A stretch of 64,000 nucleotides of DNA, from NCBI RefSeq assembly GCF_036199905.1, contig NZ_CP108109.1:3457501-3521500 (forward strand), in the 5' to 3' direction. The DNA comes from Streptomyces sp. NBC_00223 (lineage in GTDB: Bacteria; Actinomycetota; Actinomycetes; Streptomycetales; Streptomycetaceae). Under the pieces are notes generated by a model. The model did not search any database. It was not told the DNA's origin and saw only the letters and a program-made list of their open reading frames with translations. Each line of letters begins with the position of its first letter. Within the stretch, counting starts at the first letter, position 1. The translations under genes and the position numbers were made by a program. Shown here one piece after another: positions 62,501 to 64,000 of the stretch.

Positions 62501-63773
62501 GCGGCTGGACGAGCTGGGCGCGGTCCGGATCGCGCCGCGCGCCGACTGCGAGCCGGACTGGGCGGCCCCGGCCGGCGCCTGGCTGGACACGGTGCTCTCG
62601 ACACTCACCGAACGCCCGGCCGCCGCGCCCTCCCCCGCCCCGGCCCGCGCGTCCAGACCTGTGCCCGTCACCGCACGGCTGACCGGGAACCTGCTGCTCA
62701 GCGGGCCGGGCGCGGCCAAGGAGGTCCGCCGCTTCACCTTCGACACGCGCGACAGCGAGACCCCCTTCGGGTACGAGGCGGGCGACGCGCTCAGCGTCAC
62801 CCCCGTGAACAGCCCGGACCTGGTCGCCGAATGGCTCGCCGTCACCGGTCTCGACCCGGGCGCGGCCGTCCGGGTGAGCGGCGTCGGCGAGATCGCGCTC
62901 GGCGAGGCGCTGCACCGCCATCTGGACATCACCCGGATCACCCCGGCCCTGATGGCCTTCGTCACCGAGCGCACCGGCGACCGGCGGCTCAAGACACTGC
63001 TGCGCCCCGACAACAAGGACCAGCTCGCCCAGTGGTCGTGGGGCCGGCAGTCGGTGGACGTCATCGCCGAGCACCCGGTCCGCGCCACCCCGCAGGAGTG
63101 GACCGACCTGCTCAAACGCCTCCAGCCGCGGCTGTACTCGATCTCGTCGAGCCCGCTGACCGACCCCCACCAGGTCGCGCTGACCGTCTCCGTGGTCCGC
63201 TACGAGAGCCCGCGCGGCCGTCCCCGGGGCGGTGTCTGCTCGCCCTTCCTCGCCGACGCGGCCCCCGGCGCCCCCGTGCCGGTCGCCCTCCAGCGCGCGC
63301 CGCACTTCCGCCCGCCGGCCGACCCCGCGACCCCCATGATCATGGTCGGCCCCGGCACCGGAATCGCGCCCTTCATCGGCTTCCTCGCCGAGCGCCGGGC
63401 CCGCGGCCACACCGCCCCCAACTGGCTGTTCTTCGGCGAGCAGCACCGGGCGACCGACTTCTACTACGAGGCCGAGCTGACCGGTCTCCTCGCCGACGGC
63501 ACCCTCGCCCGGCTCGACACGGCCTTCTCCCGCGACCAGCGCGCGAAGGTCTACGTCCAGGACCGGATGCGCGAGCACGGCCCGCAGCTCTGGGCCTGGC
63601 TCCAGGAGGGGGCGCACTTCTACGTCTGCGGGGACGCGTCCCGGATGGCCAGGGACGTCGACGCGGCGCTGCGGGCGGTCGTGGCGGCCCACGGCGGGCT
63701 CCCGGCGGAGGCGGCGACGGCGTATGTGAAGCAACTGGCCGCCGAGCGGCGGTACGTACGCGATGTGTACTGA
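59577..63773 (+). CDS. Assimilatory nitrate reductase fused to a flavodoxin/ferredoxin-NADP reductase module
   Basis: The product has 1,398 residues from the GTG at 59577, after AGGGGG. The first ~735 residues are a molybdopterin oxidoreductase with a 4Fe-4S site (C17, C20, C24, C57 in VCSYCGVGC and GRLCTKG) and a [12 protein letters not shown] segment with the Mo-coordinating Cys. After an Ala/Pro-rich linker come a flavodoxin domain ([20 protein letters not shown], about 866) and an FAD/NADPH-binding reductase ([11 protein letters not shown] about 1184, [15 protein letters not shown] about 1258), as in sulfite reductase alpha. One chain can thus move electrons from NADPH to nitrate. This fusion is known in actinomycetes. 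Confidence 0.93.
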   Translation: MSAPDSRTDAEQVRTVCSYCGVGCGMVLDIGRGPDGRRTVLRASGDKTHPANFGRLCTKGATTADMLAAPGRLTTALVRAERGAAPEPAPAEHAIAETARRLREIVDTHGPDAVALYVSGQMSLEAQYLANKLAKGFLGTNQIESNSRLCMASAGSGYKLSLGADGPPGSYQDFEKADLFFVIGANMADCHPILFLRLMDRVKAGAKLIVVDPRRTATAAKADLFLQVRPGTDLALLNGLLHLLVADGHTDPVFIAERTEGWEAMPEFLADYPPASVAEITGVPEEDLRTAARWIGEAAAGGEWTSCWTMGLNQSTHGTWNTNALINLHLATGAICRPGSGPFSLTGQPNAMGGREMGYMGPGLPGQRSVLVDEDRAFVEELWGLAPGTVRADGSGRGTVEMFRRMADGEIRACWIICTNPVASVANRRTVIEGLETAEFVVVQDVFAETETTAYADVVLPGALWTEAEGVLINSERNLTLAQQAVDPPGEAMADWRIIAGVARAMGYTAGFDYSSAEDVFEEIKRAWNPKTGYDLRGVTYERLRETPVQWPASDPDGPDRNPIRYMAGGGSGDGLGDGLGEGHGEGPVFPTASGRAVFFARPHIPPAEMPDDDYPFVLNTGRLPHQWHTLTKTGKVGRLNKLNPAPFVEVHPQDAARLGIAEGDAVEVASRRGRAVLPAVVTDRVRPGCCFAPFHWNDLFGEYLSVNAVTSDAVDPISFQPEFKVCAVELTRVGGTVTVATAEAPSDRAPAAPPEPAPAPVVVPAAVPAAVAPALPELFGLADAQPPVLAAHERRYLVGFLAGLGPGPAGVPVLPPGAPFAEEHALWVNGVLAGMYSRAPKPRTPALEAPASGTPAAGEPPAAPRREVVVLWASQTGNAEEFAAATAERLSAAGHRAALVAMDEADPRTLPAAADLLLITSTFGDGEAPDNGSGFWDALTAPDIPRLEGRRYAVLAFGDSSYDDFCGHGRRLDQRLDELGAVRIAPRADCEPDWAAPAGAWLDTVLSTLTERPAAAPSPAPARASRPVPVTARLTGNLLLSGPGAAKEVRRFTFDTRDSETPFGYEAGDALSVTPVNSPDLVAEWLAVTGLDPGAAVRVSGVGEIALGEALHRHLDITRITPALMAFVTERTGDRRLKTLLRPDNKDQLAQWSWGRQSVDVIAEHPVRATPQEWTDLLKRLQPRLYSISSSPLTDPHQVALTVSVVRYESPRGRPRGGVCSPFLADAAPGAPVPVALQRAPHFRPPADPATPMIMVGPGTGIAPFIGFLAERRARGHTAPNWLFFGEQHRATDFYYEAELTGLLADGTLARLDTAFSRDQRAKVYVQDRMREHGPQLWAWLQEGAHFYVCGDASRMARDVDAALRAVVAAHGGLPAEAATAYVKQLAAERRYVRDVY

Positions 63774-63812
63774 GCCGGCAGCCGGACCGGCTCTGCGGAA
63801 ACGGCGGCCGGC

Positions 63813-64000
63813 TCAGCTCCAGGTGTCGTATCCGGCGCCGCGCCATTCGACCAGGTCGGGGCGGGTGAGGTCCATCTCGTCGAGGTCGGCGAGGCCCGCG
63901 CGGCGCAGGAACTCCAGGATATCGGTGAGGTTGGTCGCCCGGCCGGCGTCCTGGCCACGGATCGTGACCCGCCGCCCCTGGGGGCCGGGCGGGTGCACGA
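63813..64000 (-). CDS. C-terminal part of an unknown protein, 5' end outside window
   Basis: The frame enters from the right window edge and ends at a stop at 63813. The visible residues read VHPPGPQGRRVTIRGQDAGR, ATNLTDILEFLRRAGLADLD, EMDLTRPDLVEWRGAGYDTW. Codon bias and the regular composition support a real gene. It converges with the nitrate reductase gene. The family cannot be decided from this part. Confidence 0.55.
   Translation of the reverse strand, partial: VHPPGPQGRRVTIRGQDAGRATNLTDILEFLRRAGLADLDEMDLTRPDLVEWRGAGYDTWS

Noticed and set aside
59550..63734. A long minus-strand frame opposite the nitrate reductase gene
   Set aside because: The composition is a shadow of the plus-strand codons; the nitrate reductase domains are certain.
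1..64000. CRISPR array
   Set aside because: No set of regularly spaced direct repeats with unique spacers was seen; the tandem repeats found are contiguous and lie next to housekeeping genes.

Overview
The window looks like a chromosome segment of Streptomyces or a close relative. Most genes use G/C in the third codon position, many start with GTG, and the right half carries typical streptomycete housekeeping and developmental genes (DNA polymerase III delta', TrmB, a PrsW protease, a single-chain nitrate reductase, a c-di-AMP riboswitch in front of an M23 peptidase). The left 29 kb is an accessory island with visibly lower G+C in its first 14 kb, nested insertion sequences, and an integrase module that ends at a tRNA-Thr gene.

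Positions 1-14,270 hold a defence-type locus related to Druantia. A rightward operon encodes a protein cut by the window edge, a winged-helix-like protein and a 1,853-residue DruE-type helicase with a DUF1998 end. A DUF4365 protein and an unknown partner follow. A convergent leftward operon encodes an orphan Fpg/Nei N-terminal-like protein, a GHKL (Hsp90/MutL-type) ATPase and a DruA (DUF4338) protein. DruA and DruE are known Druantia parts; their pairing here with a GHKL ATPase and an Fpg-like fold is the most interesting observation.

Positions 14,270-24,790 are a decay zone. It holds a cobalamin riboswitch followed by a broken cobalamin-binding-protein gene, an IS3 element that has removed the front of a TPR regulator, an ISAs1 element with a 10-bp target duplication, and a nest of a second IS3, an IS3 remnant, an IS30 remnant and a second ISAs1. 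The two ISAs1 elements share a two-stage stem-loop with compensatory changes that would bury the transposase start codon.

Positions 24,790-29,180 hold excisionase, XRE regulator and tyrosine integrase genes, a 42-codon gene, an unknown gene, and tRNA-Thr(CGT) with its terminator. The tRNA 3' end faces the integrase, so the island was probably inserted there; the other att site is not in the window.

Positions 29,200-49,980 are mostly core genes: TAP-type peptidase lipoprotein, a membrane esterase-like protein, holB, an asparagine-synthase-like protein with degenerate motifs, a TPR regulator, lhgO, trmB, PrsW protease, Uma2 nuclease, a NodB-like lipoprotein, a class A PBP whose transpeptidase motifs are eroded, and a PLD-helicase-DUF3427 protein.

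Positions 50,740-55,560 form a likely small biosynthetic operon: LuxR-type and MmyB-type regulators, a metallo-beta-lactamase-fold hydrolase and a type III polyketide synthase. Positions 55,620-64,000 hold the M23 peptidase with its c-di-AMP riboswitch, a Tat-exported amidase, small conserved proteins and the fused assimilatory nitrate reductase.
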